Of a DNA stretch of 64,000 bases, positions 7,140-16,118 are shown piece by piece. Below the pieces are notes generated by a model that was not told the DNA's origin, did no database searches, and worked only from the letters and a program-made list of their open reading frames with translations. The translations under genes were made by a program, and so were the position numbers. Source of the DNA: Luteibacter sp. SG786. Its GTDB lineage: Bacteria; Pseudomonadota; Gammaproteobacteria; Xanthomonadales; Rhodanobacteraceae. The stretch is from assembly GCF_011759605.1 (NCBI RefSeq), contig NZ_JAAOYX010000002.1:310001-374000 (forward strand), given 5' to 3'. Within the stretch, counting starts at the first letter, position 1, and each line of letters begins with the position of its first letter.

Positions 7140-10025
7140 TCATTTCGCGGACGCGGCCATGGGCTTGCCCTGCCCTGCGCCCGCCTGTTTCACCGGGTGA
7201 CCGTCGGCATCGATGACCTGCACTTCGCCGAGGTTCAGCGCCCGGATGGGGGCCTCGATCTTGCGCAGGTCGCCCACGATCACCCAGGTGAGCGCGTCGG
7301 GGCGAACCACCTCGGACAAGGCGGCCTCGGCGGCGCGGCGATCCACTGCCTCGATGCGCGGCTTCAACGTTTGCACGTAGTCGTCCGGGCGGTCGTACAC
7401 GAGGATACCGGTCATCGCGCCGAGCACGGCGCTGGTCGTCTCGAAGCTGCCCGGGAGGGCACGCACGCGCTGCGCGCGAATCTTGGCGATCTCGTCGTCG
7501 GTCAACGGCTTCGCGCCGACGACGGCCTTCGCTTCCTTGAGGATTTCCTCCGCCGACTGGGCCGTCTTGTCCGTCTGCACCGGCGCGTAGATGAGCATGG
7601 GGCGCTGGCCCTGCGCATCCGACAGCATGCTGCCGGCGCCATACGCCCAGCGCTTCTCTTCGCGCAGGTTCATGTTGAGTCGCGAGGTGAAGGTGCCGCC
7701 GAAGGCGCCGTTGGCGATGCCGAGGTCGAGTGCGTTCTTCGCCTTCGTCGAGGGCGCGATCAGGCCGGCGAGAATGAGCGACTGCGGCGCGTCGGTGCGG
7801 TTGATGAGGAAGACGCGTGGCTTGGGCTGCACGGCGACCATGCCCAGGTTCTTCTTCGGCACAGGACTCGCCGGCGGCGTCCAGTCGCCGAAAACCGCAT
7901 TCAGTTGCGGCAGGATCTCGGCCAGCGTGGTATCCCCGGCCACGAGGATGCGCATGTTGTCCGGACGCAGGAAGTCGCGCTGGAAGGCTTTCAGGTCGTC
8001 GGCTTTCAGCGAGGCAATGGCCTCCGCGGTGCCGCTACCCGTGAACGGAATGCCGTAGGCATGCCCGGGGCCGTAAAGGAGCGGCGGAAGCGTGCGCAGC
8101 GCGAGCCCGGTCGGCTCGGTCTTTTCCTGCGCGATGCCGGCGAGCCACTGCCCGCGGATGCGCTCGATGTCCTCCGCCTTGAATGCCGGGTGACGCACGA
8201 TATCCGCGAACAGATCCAGGGAAGGCTTCAACTGCGCATTGAGCGCGTTGAGGCCGACAGCGCAGGTATCCAGCGAGCAGTTGGCGGTGACGAAGGCGCC
8301 GAGGCGTTCCTTGCGTCGAGCCACTTCCACCGAATCCAGCGACGCCGTGCTTTCTTCCAGCAACGTGGAGGTGAAGCTCGCCGTGCCGAGCTTGCGGCCC
8401 TGGTCGGCGGCGTAGCCGGCGTCGAAGAGCACTTGCACCTGCGTCACCGGCACGGTGTGGCGTTCGGCGAGCACCACTTCCACGCCGTTCTTCAGCTTGC
8501 CGCGCTGAAGAGCCGGGAAGACGAGGTCGGGGAAGCTGTCGACCGAAGGCACGCCCTTGGCGCGGTCCACGTCTGACTTGGCCACGGTGTAGTTGCCGGG
8601 CTTCGGCAACACAGGGGCGGGCTTCTTGCCCGAAGGACCGAGCCCCACCACCGCCTTGTCTTCGGCCGCGGGATCGAAACCGGGAGCGGCGGGAAGCACG
8701 GTGAGGGTGTAGTCGCCCTTCGCCAGCCAGGTCTTGGAAGCCTTCAGTACCGAGGCAACCGTGGCGGCCTGCGCGCGCTCCAGGTCTGTCTTGTAGGCCG
8801 CCGGATCGTTGCGGTACACCTGCCCCTCGGCAAGGATCGCCGCCTTGCCGGACCCACCCACTTTCTCGATGCCGCGAATGAAACTTGCGCTGTTGAGCAC
8901 CTTGGCGCGAGCCAGTTCGTCTTCCGTGGGACCAGTGGCGAGGAATTCCTTCCACACGTCGGCGATGGCCGCTTCGACCTTCGCGGGATCGACGCCGTTC
9001 TTCACGTCGACGCTCAGCTGCACCTGGCTGGCAAGGGCGAAGGGAGCGATGCCGACGCTGACGTCGTCGGCGAGCTTGTCCTGGTACACGAGACGCTGAT
9101 AGAGGCGCGAGGTCTTGCCACCGCCGAGGACGGTGGTGGCGAGGTCGAGCTGGATGGCGTCGTCGCTGCCGAGTTGCGGCACGACCCACGTACGCAGGAT
9201 GCGAACCTGCGCCACCTGGTCGTGCTGCACGCCGCGCGTGGAGGTTTGCACCGGAGTGATCCACGGCTGCTGGCGGGGTACCGGCGGACCGGCCGGAATG
9301 TCGCCGAAGTATTTCTCGGCCTTCGCCTTCGCCTGTGCCGGCGTAATGTCGCCAGCCAGCACCAGGGTGGTGTTCGCGGCGCCGTAGTAGTCGTGGAACC
9401 ACTTCTTGACGTCGGCGAGCGAGGCTGCGTCCAGATCGGCCATGGAGCCGATCGTGTCGTGGTGGTAGGGGTGATTCGCCGGATACGTGTTGAGCAGGAC
9501 GTTCTCGTCAACGCGGCCATAGGGGCGGTTCTCGCCCTGGCGTTTTTCGTTTTGCACCACGCCGCGCTGCGTGTCGAGTTCCTTCTGGCCGATGGCACCG
9601 AGCAGGTGGCCCATGCGGTCGGACTCCATCCACAGCGCCATGTCGAGCGCGGTGGTGGGCACGGTCTCGAAGTAGTTCGTGCGGTCGAACCACGTGGTGC
9701 CGTTCATGTCGGTGGCGCCGGCCAGTTCGAACGGCTGGAAGTACGTGCCCTTGCGGTTCTCGGAGCCCGAGAACATGAGGTGCTCGAAGAGGTGCGCGAA
9801 GCCCGTCTTGCCCTTCGGCTCGTCGGCGGAACCGACGTGGTACCAGATGCTGACCGCGACCACCGGCGCCTTGTGGTCCTCGTGGACCACCACGGTAAGG
9901 CCGTTGGACAACTGGAATCGGGTGAAGGGGATATCGGGGATGGCATCGGTCGATGCCGGGGCGGCGGACACGGCGCCGACCAGGAACATCAGCCCCGCGG
10001 CAAGCAGGGCGTAGCACTTCTTCAT
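7140..10025 (-). CDS. M16 family zinc metallopeptidase
   Basis: A second M16 peptidase of 961 aa, paralogous to the one at 3741-6551. A signal peptide (about 22 aa) precedes the catalytic half. The HLFEH zinc motif is at residues 78-82 and the distal Glu is in VVQNEKR near residue 160. The C-terminal half is the inactive M16 repeat with the RWAYGAG segment. Like its neighbour it is probably periplasmic. Two complete M16 proteins in tandem, rather than separate catalytic and inactive subunits, suggest gene duplication followed by substrate divergence. Confidence 0.92.
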   Translation of the reverse strand: MKKCYALLAAGLMFLVGAVSAAPASTDAIPDIPFTRFQLSNGLTVVVHEDHKAPVVAVSIWYHVGSADEPKGKTGFAHLFEHLMFSGSENRKGTYFQPFELAGATDMNGTTWFDRTNYFETVPTTALDMALWMESDRMGHLLGAIGQKELDTQRGVVQNEKRQGENRPYGRVDENVLLNTYPANHPYHHDTIGSMADLDAASLADVKKWFHDYYGAANTTLVLAGDITPAQAKAKAEKYFGDIPAGPPVPRQQPWITPVQTSTRGVQHDQVAQVRILRTWVVPQLGSDDAIQLDLATTVLGGGKTSRLYQRLVYQDKLADDVSVGIAPFALASQVQLSVDVKNGVDPAKVEAAIADVWKEFLATGPTEDELARAKVLNSASFIRGIEKVGGSGKAAILAEGQVYRNDPAAYKTDLERAQAATVASVLKASKTWLAKGDYTLTVLPAAPGFDPAAEDKAVVGLGPSGKKPAPVLPKPGNYTVAKSDVDRAKGVPSVDSFPDLVFPALQRGKLKNGVEVVLAERHTVPVTQVQVLFDAGYAADQGRKLGTASFTSTLLEESTASLDSVEVARRKERLGAFVTANCSLDTCAVGLNALNAQLKPSLDLFADIVRHPAFKAEDIERIRGQWLAGIAQEKTEPTGLALRTLPPLLYGPGHAYGIPFTGSGTAEAIASLKADDLKAFQRDFLRPDNMRILVAGDTTLAEILPQLNAVFGDWTPPASPVPKKNLGMVAVQPKPRVFLINRTDAPQSLILAGLIAPSTKAKNALDLGIANGAFGGTFTSRLNMNLREEKRWAYGAGSMLSDAQGQRPMLIYAPVQTDKTAQSAEEILKEAKAVVGAKPLTDDEIAKIRAQRVRALPGSFETTSAVLGAMTGILVYDRPDDYVQTLKPRIEAVDRRAAEAALSEVVRPDALTWVIVGDLRKIEAPIRALNLGEVQVIDADGHPVKQAGAGQGKPMAASAK

Positions 10026-10112
10026 CTATGGCTCCTCAGGGCCTTCGTGGCCTCGACTCGTCGAGGCTAGCCCGCGTCGTCCGTCCGGCGCAATCGGCCC
10101 CTGGTCATGGTC

Positions 10113-10153
10113 GCGGACGGTGTCCGCTCGGGCCCGGGCAGTGTCCGCGGACA
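10113..10153. promoter_or_regulatory. Paired palindromes, putative enhancer-binding-protein sites
   Basis: GCGGAC-GGT-GTCCGC at 10113-10127 and TGTCCGCGGACA at 10142-10153 are both perfect palindromes and share the octamer GTGTCCGC repeated at a 21-bp interval (two helical turns). They lie about 95-130 bases upstream of the predicted start from a sigma-54 promoter, the normal place for activator sites. No enhancer-binding-protein gene is in this window. Confidence 0.65.
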
Positions 10154-10218
10154 ACCACGCGCACCGGGACGACCTGACAAACCTCATGCGAATCAGCTGA
10201 TTGCGCGAACTTAAAAGC

Positions 10219-10234
10219 TGGCACGGCGTTTGCG
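10219..10234 (+). promoter_or_regulatory. Sigma-54 (RpoN) promoter
   Basis: TGGCACG-N4-TTGC matches the -24/-12 consensus with the invariant GG and GC exactly 10 bases apart. Transcription would start near 10245, about 47 bases before the first of two microprotein genes. Confidence 0.8.
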
Positions 10235-10291
10235 TTACTAGGCATACGAAGCCGGTGGAGACACCCCCCGGCACACCGACGGGAGAACGCC

Positions 10292-10375
10292 ATGAAGTAC
10301 GAAATGCTGATGCTCCGCAGCCTGCTGGTCACCACGATGCTGATCTGCGGCCTGACCCTCGGCCAGATGTTCTGA
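10292..10375 (+). CDS. 27-aa membrane microprotein
   Basis: A very short open frame of 27 codons with a good GGGAG ribosome site 6 bases upstream. It has a charged start (MKYE) then one hydrophobic segment ending in GLTLGQMF. It is clearly paralogous to the first 27 residues of the next gene, with 18 of 27 positions identical including LMLRSLLV and CGL, which supports real coding. Function is unknown. It may be a truncated duplicate or a separate single-span peptide. Both lie directly behind the sigma-54 promoter. Confidence 0.6.
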   Translation: MKYEMLMLRSLLVTTMLICGLTLGQMF

Positions 10376-10410
10376 CCATGCGTACCAACACGATGCAAGG
10401 AAACGACACC

Positions 10411-10608
10411 ATGAAACACGAACTCCTGATGCTCCGCAGCCTACTGGTGGCCTCGCTGCTCGTCTGTGGCCTGATCCTCGGCAACATGCTTACCTACGCC
10501 GGCGAGCCGATCCAACTGGCCCACCTGAGCGCGGCGAGCGTCAGCAGCACCGCCCCGGCCTGCCCGCTCCCGCCGGATGGCGTCGTGTGCCCCTTCGCGG
10601 CCTCATAA
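10411..10608 (+). CDS. 65-aa membrane microprotein
   Basis: A 65-aa protein starting MKHELLMLRS after an AAGGA ribosome site nine bases upstream. The first 27 residues form one hydrophobic segment and match the preceding microprotein; the C-terminal 38 residues are polar, probably periplasmic, and contain two Cys (ACPLPP and VCPFAA). An in-frame ATG at 10378 would add 11 polar residues but has no clear ribosome site. I recognise no family. It shares the sigma-54 promoter with its short twin and ends 7 bases before trmL. Confidence 0.65.
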   Translation: MKHELLMLRSLLVASLLVCGLILGNMLTYAGEPIQLAHLSAASVSSTAPACPLPPDGVVCPFAAS

Positions 10609-10615
10609 TGGGCGC

Positions 10616-11083
10616 ATGCCCCACGTCATCCTGTTCCGACCTGAGATTCCGCCCAATACGGGCAACGTGATCCGCCTCTGCGCCAATACCGGCGCGGCTT
10701 TGCACCTCGTGCGACCGCTTGGCTTCGAGCTGGACGACACCCGCCTGCGCCGCGCCGGACTGGATTACCACGAGTTCGCCCGCGTCGCCGTCCACGACGA
10801 CCTCGACGCCTGCCTCGCCGCGATCGGCCATCCCCGCGTCTTCGCCTTTTCCACCCGTGGCCGCCGGCTGCACACGGACATTGCCTTCGCGGAAGGCGAC
10901 GCCTTGCTGTTCGGTTGCGAAACCGCCGGCCTGCCAGACACGGTGCTCGACGCGATTCCGGACGAGCAGCGCATCCGCCTGCCCATGCGCCCCGGCAACC
11001 GCAGCCTCAACCTCTCCAATGCCGTCGCCGTCGCCGTGTTCGAGGCGTGGCGCCAGACGGGATTCGACGGCGCCGCCACCTAA
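10616..11083 (+). CDS. trmL: tRNA (cytidine(34)-2'-O)-methyltransferase
   Basis: A SPOUT-class methyltransferase of 155 aa that 2'-O-methylates the wobble base of tRNA-Leu isoacceptors using S-adenosylmethionine. The N-terminal PEIPPNTGNVIRLCANTG, the GCETAGLP loop and the C-terminal PMRPGNRSLNLSNAVAV knot are diagnostic. The start is the ATG of MPHVILF. It is 7 bases after a microprotein gene, so it may partly read through from the sigma-54 promoter, although it is a housekeeping gene. Confidence 0.93.
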   Translation: MPHVILFRPEIPPNTGNVIRLCANTGAALHLVRPLGFELDDTRLRRAGLDYHEFARVAVHDDLDACLAAIGHPRVFAFSTRGRRLHTDIAFAEGDALLFGCETAGLPDTVLDAIPDEQRIRLPMRPGNRSLNLSNAVAVAVFEAWRQTGFDGAAT

Positions 11084-11103
11084 GCCCAAGCTACAATCCG
11101 GGC

Positions 11104-11772
11104 ATGACCACCGACCGCCCCGAGGCCGCTGCCGGCCCCAATCGTTTCCTGCCCCGCCCCTTGCGCGTCCTTGCCGGCCGCGCGATGGAAGCCGCGCTTA
11201 ATCGTGCGGTCGACCTCGACCCGGACACCCGCTCTCGGCTCGACGCCCTCGAAGGCCGCAGCGTTCAGGTGCACCTCGACGGTCCCGAGCTGGCTCTGCG
11301 CATCTCGGTCGGCAAGGGCCGGCTCCGAGTCGGGCCGCCCGAAGAAGGCGGCAGCCTTCGTCTAAATGCGTCGCCGGGCAGCCTGCTGGCCATGGCGCTC
11401 CGGCGCGACGACGACGGCGTGGCGCCGGGCAAGGTGGAGATCGCAGGCGATGCCGAGCTGGCCCGCCGGCTGGAACGCCTTGCGAGGCAATACGCTCCCG
11501 ACGTCGAGGAGGCGTTTGCCAAAACCTTCGGCGATGTCATCGGGGTGCCGCTGGCCAAGGCGCTGCGCGAGGCACTGACGCACGCGAAGGAATCGTTCGC
11601 GCACCTCAGCGAGGACACGGCCGACTGGCTGCGCGACGAGGGCCGGGTGGCGGTGGCGCCCGGCGAGATGGATGGATTCCTCGACGGCGTGGACGCCGTG
11701 CGCGAGCGTACCGAGCGGGCCGAGGCGCGGCTGGCCCGGCTTGAGCGCGCGCTGAAGGAGCGTGGCGCATGA
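11104..11772 (+). CDS. ubiJ: Ubiquinone biosynthesis accessory factor UbiJ
   Basis: A 222-aa protein with an N-terminal SCP2-like lipid-binding domain (about residues 20-110) and a C-terminal charged helix ([19 protein letters not shown]) likely to coil. UbiJ with UbiK acts as an accessory factor of the cytosolic Ubi complex in aerobic ubiquinone synthesis. Identification rests on the SCP2 fold, the helix and the immediately following ubiB, which it overlaps by 4 bases. Confidence 0.88.
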   Translation: MTTDRPEAAAGPNRFLPRPLRVLAGRAMEAALNRAVDLDPDTRSRLDALEGRSVQVHLDGPELALRISVGKGRLRVGPPEEGGSLRLNASPGSLLAMALRRDDDGVAPGKVEIAGDAELARRLERLARQYAPDVEEAFAKTFGDVIGVPLAKALREALTHAKESFAHLSEDTADWLRDEGRVAVAPGEMDGFLDGVDAVRERTERAEARLARLERALKERGA

Positions 11773-13418
11773 CGTCGCTGCGCCTTGCGCCGCGCCTGCT
11801 GCGCGTCACCGCCGTCCTCCTTAAATACCAACTCGACGAACTGGTGGACGGCGCGCACCTCTTCCGTCCGCTGAAGCTCGTGCGTCCGCTGTTTCCGGGG
11901 CCGCCGGCCGATGTGCGCGCCCTGCCGCGCGGCGCGCGCCTTCGTCTCGCGCTGACCGAACTCGGCCCCATCTTCGTCAAGGCGGGGCAGGTGCTCTCCA
12001 CGCGCCGCGACCTCGTGCCCGCCGACGTGGCCGACGAGCTTGCCCTGCTGCAGGACCAGGTCCCCCCGTTCCCGGGAAGCGAGGCGCGCGCGATCGTCGA
12101 ACGGGAACTGCACGCGCCCATCGGTACCTTGTTCGCGGCCTTCGACGAAACCGCGCTGGCCTCCGCATCCATCGCCCAGGTGCACGCCGCGACGCTGCAC
12201 GACGGCCGCGAGGTCGTGGTCAAGGTGTTGCGCCCCGGCATCGACCGGCGCATCGCGCGCGACGTCGACCTCCTGCATGCGCTGGGCCGGCTCGCCCAGC
12301 GCTGGCATCCCAACGCCGACAAGATCCGCCCGCTCGACGTGGTGGCCGAAGTCGAGAAGATGCTCTCGAACGAACTCGACCTGCAGCGGGAAGGCGCGAG
12401 CGCCAGCCTGCTGCGCCGGAACTTCGCCAGCGGCATCGACCTCTACGTGCCGGAAGTGCACTGGGACTACAGCACCGAACGCGTGCTGACGCTCGAACGC
12501 GTGCGCGGCGTGAGTTCCGACGACATCGAAGCGATCGACGCCGCGGGCCTCGATCGCAAGCAGCTTGCCGAGAAAGGCGTCAGGCTCTTCTACGAACAGG
12601 TGTTCCGCGACAACTTCTTCCATGCCGACGCGCATCCGGGAAACATCTGGGTGGACACCTCGCGCCTGGAGGAACCGCGTTTCATCGCGCTCGACTTCGG
12701 CATCATGGGGTCGCTGCCCGAAGCGGACCAATACTGGCTGGCGGAAAACTTCATCGCGCTGTTCGAGCGCGACTACGCACGCATTGCGCAGCTGCACGTG
12801 GCGGCTGGCTGGATGCCGTCCACCATCCGCATCGACGAACTGGAAGCGGCCGTGCGCACGGTGTGCGAACCGTACTTCACCCGTCCGCTCTCGCAGATCT
12901 CCATCGCGGAGCTGGTGGTCAAGCTGTTCCAGACCGCGCGACGCTTCGAGCTGACGCTGCAACCGCAGCTCATCCTGTTGCAGAAGACGCTGCTCAATAT
13001 CGAGGGCGTCGGCCGCATGCTCGATCCGGAGATCGATATCTGGGCCGTCGCGCATCCTGTTCTGCGGCGCATCCTGCGCGAACGCTACAGCGTGCGCGCC
13101 ACGCTCCGCGACGTGCGCCGACGCCTGCCCGAGTGGATGCACAACGCCCCGCGCATGCCGGAACTCGTACGCGACGCCCTGCGCCAGGTGGCAAGCGGGC
13201 GCCAGATGCAGGTGACGGACCCGGTGGCGCTAGCGCTAGCGCGCGAGGATGCGCGGCGCATGCGGCGGCTCGTGGCCTGCGCCCTGCTCGGCGCGGCGCT
13301 GCTGGTCTGCGCCGCGTTGATCGGCACGCTGGCGCCACGGGCGGTGTGGCCGGCCGTGGCCGTGGCGGTCGCGGGGCTTGTCGCTTTCGCCGCGGGCTGG
13401 CCGCGCCGGCTGCCCTGA
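11769..13418 (+). CDS. ubiB: Ubiquinone biosynthesis regulatory protein kinase UbiB
   Basis: A 549-aa UbiB/ABC1/ADCK atypical kinase-ATPase required for ubiquinone synthesis. The family KxGQ motif is [13 protein letters not shown], followed by the ASIAQVH loop replacing a P-loop, the invariant Lys in [16 protein letters not shown] and DFG (LDFGIMG). Two hydrophobic spans at the C terminus (about residues 495-545) anchor it in the inner membrane. It overlaps ubiJ by 4 bases, so the pair is translationally coupled. Confidence 0.95.
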   Translation: MTSLRLAPRLLRVTAVLLKYQLDELVDGAHLFRPLKLVRPLFPGPPADVRALPRGARLRLALTELGPIFVKAGQVLSTRRDLVPADVADELALLQDQVPPFPGSEARAIVERELHAPIGTLFAAFDETALASASIAQVHAATLHDGREVVVKVLRPGIDRRIARDVDLLHALGRLAQRWHPNADKIRPLDVVAEVEKMLSNELDLQREGASASLLRRNFASGIDLYVPEVHWDYSTERVLTLERVRGVSSDDIEAIDAAGLDRKQLAEKGVRLFYEQVFRDNFFHADAHPGNIWVDTSRLEEPRFIALDFGIMGSLPEADQYWLAENFIALFERDYARIAQLHVAAGWMPSTIRIDELEAAVRTVCEPYFTRPLSQISIAELVVKLFQTARRFELTLQPQLILLQKTLLNIEGVGRMLDPEIDIWAVAHPVLRRILRERYSVRATLRDVRRRLPEWMHNAPRMPELVRDALRQVASGRQMQVTDPVALALAREDARRMRRLVACALLGAALLVCAALIGTLAPRAVWPAVAVAVAGLVAFAAGWPRRLP

Positions 13419-13421
13419 GCC

Positions 13422-14153
13422 GTGCTGGAGATCCTCTACCAGGACGACGACCTCGTCGCCGTCAACAAGCCCGCGAACCTCGCCGTGCACCGGTCGAAGT
13501 TCGTCGGCCCGGACGACGCCTTCCTCGTCGACCTCCTGCGCGAACAGGTGGAAGGCCGTCTCCACCTCGCACATCGCCTCGACCGCGCCACGTCCGGTGT
13601 GTTGCTGGTAGGCCGGTCGCCTGAGGTGGCTGCGCATCTCGGCGAACAGTTCATGGGGCGAAGCGTGCGCAAGCGCTACCTCGCGGTGGTTCGCGGGTGG
13701 CCGGAGCCCGCCGAGGGAACGGTGGACTATCCCCTCCCCGGCTCACGCGATACCGGGCCGCGCAAGGATGCCCGAACCGACTATCGTCGCCTCGCCACCG
13801 TCGAGGTGGACATCCCACTGGGGCGCTACGAGAAGCAGCGCTATGCGCTGGTGGCGGCGGAACCGCAGACGGGTCGCTTCCGCCAGATCCGCAAGCACTT
13901 CGCCCATATCCATCATCCGATCGTGGGCGATAGCCAGCACGGCCGCGGCGACCACAACCGCCTGTTCAAGCAGCACTTCGCCTCGCATCGGTTGCTTCTG
14001 CACGCGGCGTCGCTGTCCCTCTTTAATCCGTCCGACGGACGTCCCCTCACCATCGCCGCCGGCCTGGACGATACCTGGGGCCGCCTCCTGGAACGTTTTG
14101 CGTGGCAAGAGGCATGCGCATCGTGGATGGATGCCTCCCCGGGCACGTACTAG
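13422..14153 (+). CDS. truC: RluA-family pseudouridine synthase (TruC-like)
   Basis: A 243-aa pseudouridine synthase; HRLDRATSGVLL holds the catalytic Asp. The compact form without an S4 domain, the start EILYQDDDLVAVNKP and GDSQHGRGDHNR are typical of TruC, which modifies U65 of tRNAs. A GTG start at 13422 is used, four bases after the ubiB stop, so it may be in the same transcript. Its end overlaps the convergent PEP-mutase-like gene by 4 bases. RluA-type rRNA specificity cannot be fully excluded. Confidence 0.82.
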   Translation: MLEILYQDDDLVAVNKPANLAVHRSKFVGPDDAFLVDLLREQVEGRLHLAHRLDRATSGVLLVGRSPEVAAHLGEQFMGRSVRKRYLAVVRGWPEPAEGTVDYPLPGSRDTGPRKDARTDYRRLATVEVDIPLGRYEKQRYALVAAEPQTGRFRQIRKHFAHIHHPIVGDSQHGRGDHNRLFKQHFASHRLLLHAASLSLFNPSDGRPLTIAAGLDDTWGRLLERFAWQEACASWMDASPGTY

Positions 14154-14926
14154 CGAGCCAGCCACTCGTTGAGGGTGCCGTACCCGACGTCCGGCGCCTC
14201 CCGTTCCAGCAGTTCGGCGGCCATGCGCCCCGCCGTGGCATACGCTTCCAGCGAAAGCGCGATACCGGCGCTCAGCCGGCGCGCACCGGCATCGAACAGC
14301 TGCTGGCGCGACGGGAGCCCGGACACCAGCATCACGTTGAGCGGCATGGGCGCGATCCCGGCGGCCACCCGGCGCACCTCGTCGATGACCTTGATGCCTG
14401 GCACGAAGAGCCCGTCGGCGCCTGCGTCGCGATAAAGCGCGCCGCGCCGTAGCACTTCTTCCACACCCGCGTCGCCCGAGGCCATGCCGCGAAGGAAGAC
14501 ATCGGTACGCGCGTTGATGTAGAGGTCGCGCTGCCCGAGGGCTTCGCGTATCGCGCGCAGTTTCGCCGCCAGCAGGGCCGGGTCCTTGTTGCCATCCTCG
14601 ATGTTGATGCCCGCCACGCCCGCGTCCACGAGCCGGGAAACGAACGAGGCCACGGCGGACGGATCATCGTGACACCCCTCTTCGATGTCGGCCGTAAGGG
14701 GGACGTCGATCACGCGGACGATACGGCTGAGCGCAGCCAACATCTCCTCCGCCGGCAAGCGGTCGCCGTCCGGCCACCCGCAGGACCAGGCCACGCCGGC
14801 GCTGGTCGTGGCCACGGCGCTGGCGCCGGCATGCTGCACCACCGACGCGCTGGCGGCGTCCCACGCGTTGGGCAGCACGAGAAGGGCCGGTCCGTTATGC
14901 AGGTCGCGAAGGCGTTGGGCGTTCAT
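14150..14926 (-). CDS. Isocitrate lyase/PEP mutase family protein
   Basis: A 258-aa protein of the phosphoenolpyruvate mutase/isocitrate lyase superfamily (TIM barrel, Mg-dependent). LPNAWDAASA near residue 20, the metal-binding TADIEEG and NIEDG are clear. It lacks the KKCGH loop of true isocitrate and methylisocitrate lyases, so it probably acts on another alpha-hydroxy or keto acid; the reaction is unknown. It is convergent with the truC-like gene with a 4-base overlap and no room for a separate terminator. Confidence 0.85.
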   Translation of the reverse strand: MNAQRLRDLHNGPALLVLPNAWDAASASVVQHAGASAVATTSAGVAWSCGWPDGDRLPAEEMLAALSRIVRVIDVPLTADIEEGCHDDPSAVASFVSRLVDAGVAGINIEDGNKDPALLAAKLRAIREALGQRDLYINARTDVFLRGMASGDAGVEEVLRRGALYRDAGADGLFVPGIKVIDEVRRVAAGIAPMPLNVMLVSGLPSRQQLFDAGARRLSAGIALSLEAYATAGRMAAELLEREAPDVGYGTLNEWLAR

Positions 14927-15158
14927 GCGGCGTTATTCCCGGGACGAAGGAAGCTGCAACCATCCACCAAGTTCCGGGGCTACGCAACCGCCTTTCGGGC
15001 GCCGATTCGGACATGGATCGTGTAGGAGACGCCAAAACGCGGTGAGCCACCGCCTCACCCGTCACAGACACGGCGTTCAACACCCCGATGCTCGAATGAC
15101 CCCCGCCCCGGCCTGGCGATCAGCCATCGTGCCGGCACCACCCGATCGAGGAAACGCC

Positions 15159-15377
15159 ATGAACGAAGACACCCTTAAGGGCCAATGGAAGCAGTTGAGC
15201 GGCAAGGTAAAGGAAAAGTGGGGGAAGCTCACGGACGACGACCTCAAGGTTGCCGAAGGCAGCAGCGAATACCTCGCCGGCAAGGTCCAGGAGCGCTATG
15301 GCGTGGCGAAGGACGAAGCCGAGAGGCAGGTGAAGGAATTCCGCAAAGAATTCGAACATTACGATCGGAAGCATTGA
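15159..15377 (+). CDS. CsbD family stress protein
   Basis: A small hydrophilic protein of 72 aa. The start MNEDTLKGQWKQLSGKVKEK and the Lys/Glu-rich helical body are typical of CsbD/YjbJ, abundant general stress proteins of unknown biochemical role. A GAGGAAA ribosome site lies just upstream. A DUF1328 membrane protein follows 34 bases later with its own ribosome site, a pairing common in stress loci, and a terminator closes the unit. The 232 bases upstream hold the promoter; I see no clear site in them. Confidence 0.9.
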   Translation: MNEDTLKGQWKQLSGKVKEKWGKLTDDDLKVAEGSSEYLAGKVQERYGVAKDEAERQVKEFRKEFEHYDRKH

Positions 15378-15411
15378 TCCCACCCCCATTCGCTGAAGGA
15401 GAAAACACACC

Positions 15412-15585
15412 ATGCTTCATTGGGCCGTCATCTTTTTCGTGATCGCGCTTATCGCCGCGGTCTTCGGCTTCACCGGCATCGCCGCCGGTGCCGCCAGCAT
15501 CGCGAAGATCCTTTTCGTGGTCTTCCTTATCCTGTTCATCCTTTCGCTGCTGTTCGGCGGTCTGCGTCGCGGACCAAGAGTCTAG
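15412..15585 (+). CDS. DUF1328 small membrane protein
   Basis: A 57-aa protein made almost only of two hydrophobic segments joined by [10 protein letters not shown], ending in the basic GGLRRGPRV. This is the DUF1328/YtjA pattern, an inner-membrane protein of unknown function. AAGGAG lies 11 bases before the ATG. It follows csbD-like in one operon and is directly followed by a strong terminator. Confidence 0.88.
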   Translation: MLHWAVIFFVIALIAAVFGFTGIAAGAASIAKILFVVFLILFILSLLFGGLRRGPRV

Positions 15586-15610
15586 TCGGCAGCATCCCGA
15601 GAGCACTCAA

Positions 15611-15639
15611 AGCCCCGGCCCCAGACCGGGGCTTTTTTT
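15611..15639 (+). terminator. Rho-independent terminator
   Basis: AGCCCCGG, a 7-base loop and CCGGGGCT followed by seven T. It ends the csbD-DUF1328 unit. Confidence 0.92.
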
Positions 15640-15761
15640 GGTCTTCACGCATTACCGGGGTGAGTACAGGCTTCGAGTCGACGCCACTGGCTTCGACAGG
15701 CTCGTCGTGGCGTTCGCTTTTCCGGTATCGCCAAAGCGCGTTACACCGGAGCGTCTCGCAG

Positions 15762-15901
15762 GAGACCTTGGTGCCCACCCTCGCTGCTCAGACAGGTCCT
15801 CCGCGTTCGAAAAGGAAGGCCGCTGCCGCGGCCCATGTACTAATTGGCCTGCGGCCGCTCTCTTGTGCGGAACTCGCCTCGAGGGTGGACACCAAGGTCT
15901 C
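15762..15901 (-). repeat. ~140-bp repeat element, copy 1
   Basis: Read on the minus strand it begins GAGACCTTGGTGTCCACCC and ends with GGTGGGCACCAAGGTCTC, so its own ends are inverted repeats. The body contains GAGTTCCGCACAAGAGAGCG and GCGGAGGAC. It is the inverted counterpart of copy 2. Confidence 0.8.
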
Positions 15902-16118
15902 TTCCGGGCGGTGAGGTAGCGTGATGGGAGAGCGGCGGCGTTCGATCGGTTGTCTGCGCAAGCAATGCCTGATGTGTGAAACGGTGCCCGACAAGGGGAG
16001 CATGAAGTCGCGACTGGCTGACCGGCGCTGGTGCGGCGAGGCGAGGCGATGCTGTCCCGCTCGCAGCGGCTGCCTTCGGCTGTGCCGGCTCTCCGGACAG
16101 GCCGCCTCAAAGACGGGG

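Noticed and set aside
10378-10410. Earlier ATG for the 65-aa microprotein
   Set aside because: It would add 11 polar residues not shared with the twin, and the AAGGA ribosome site fits the ATG at 10411.
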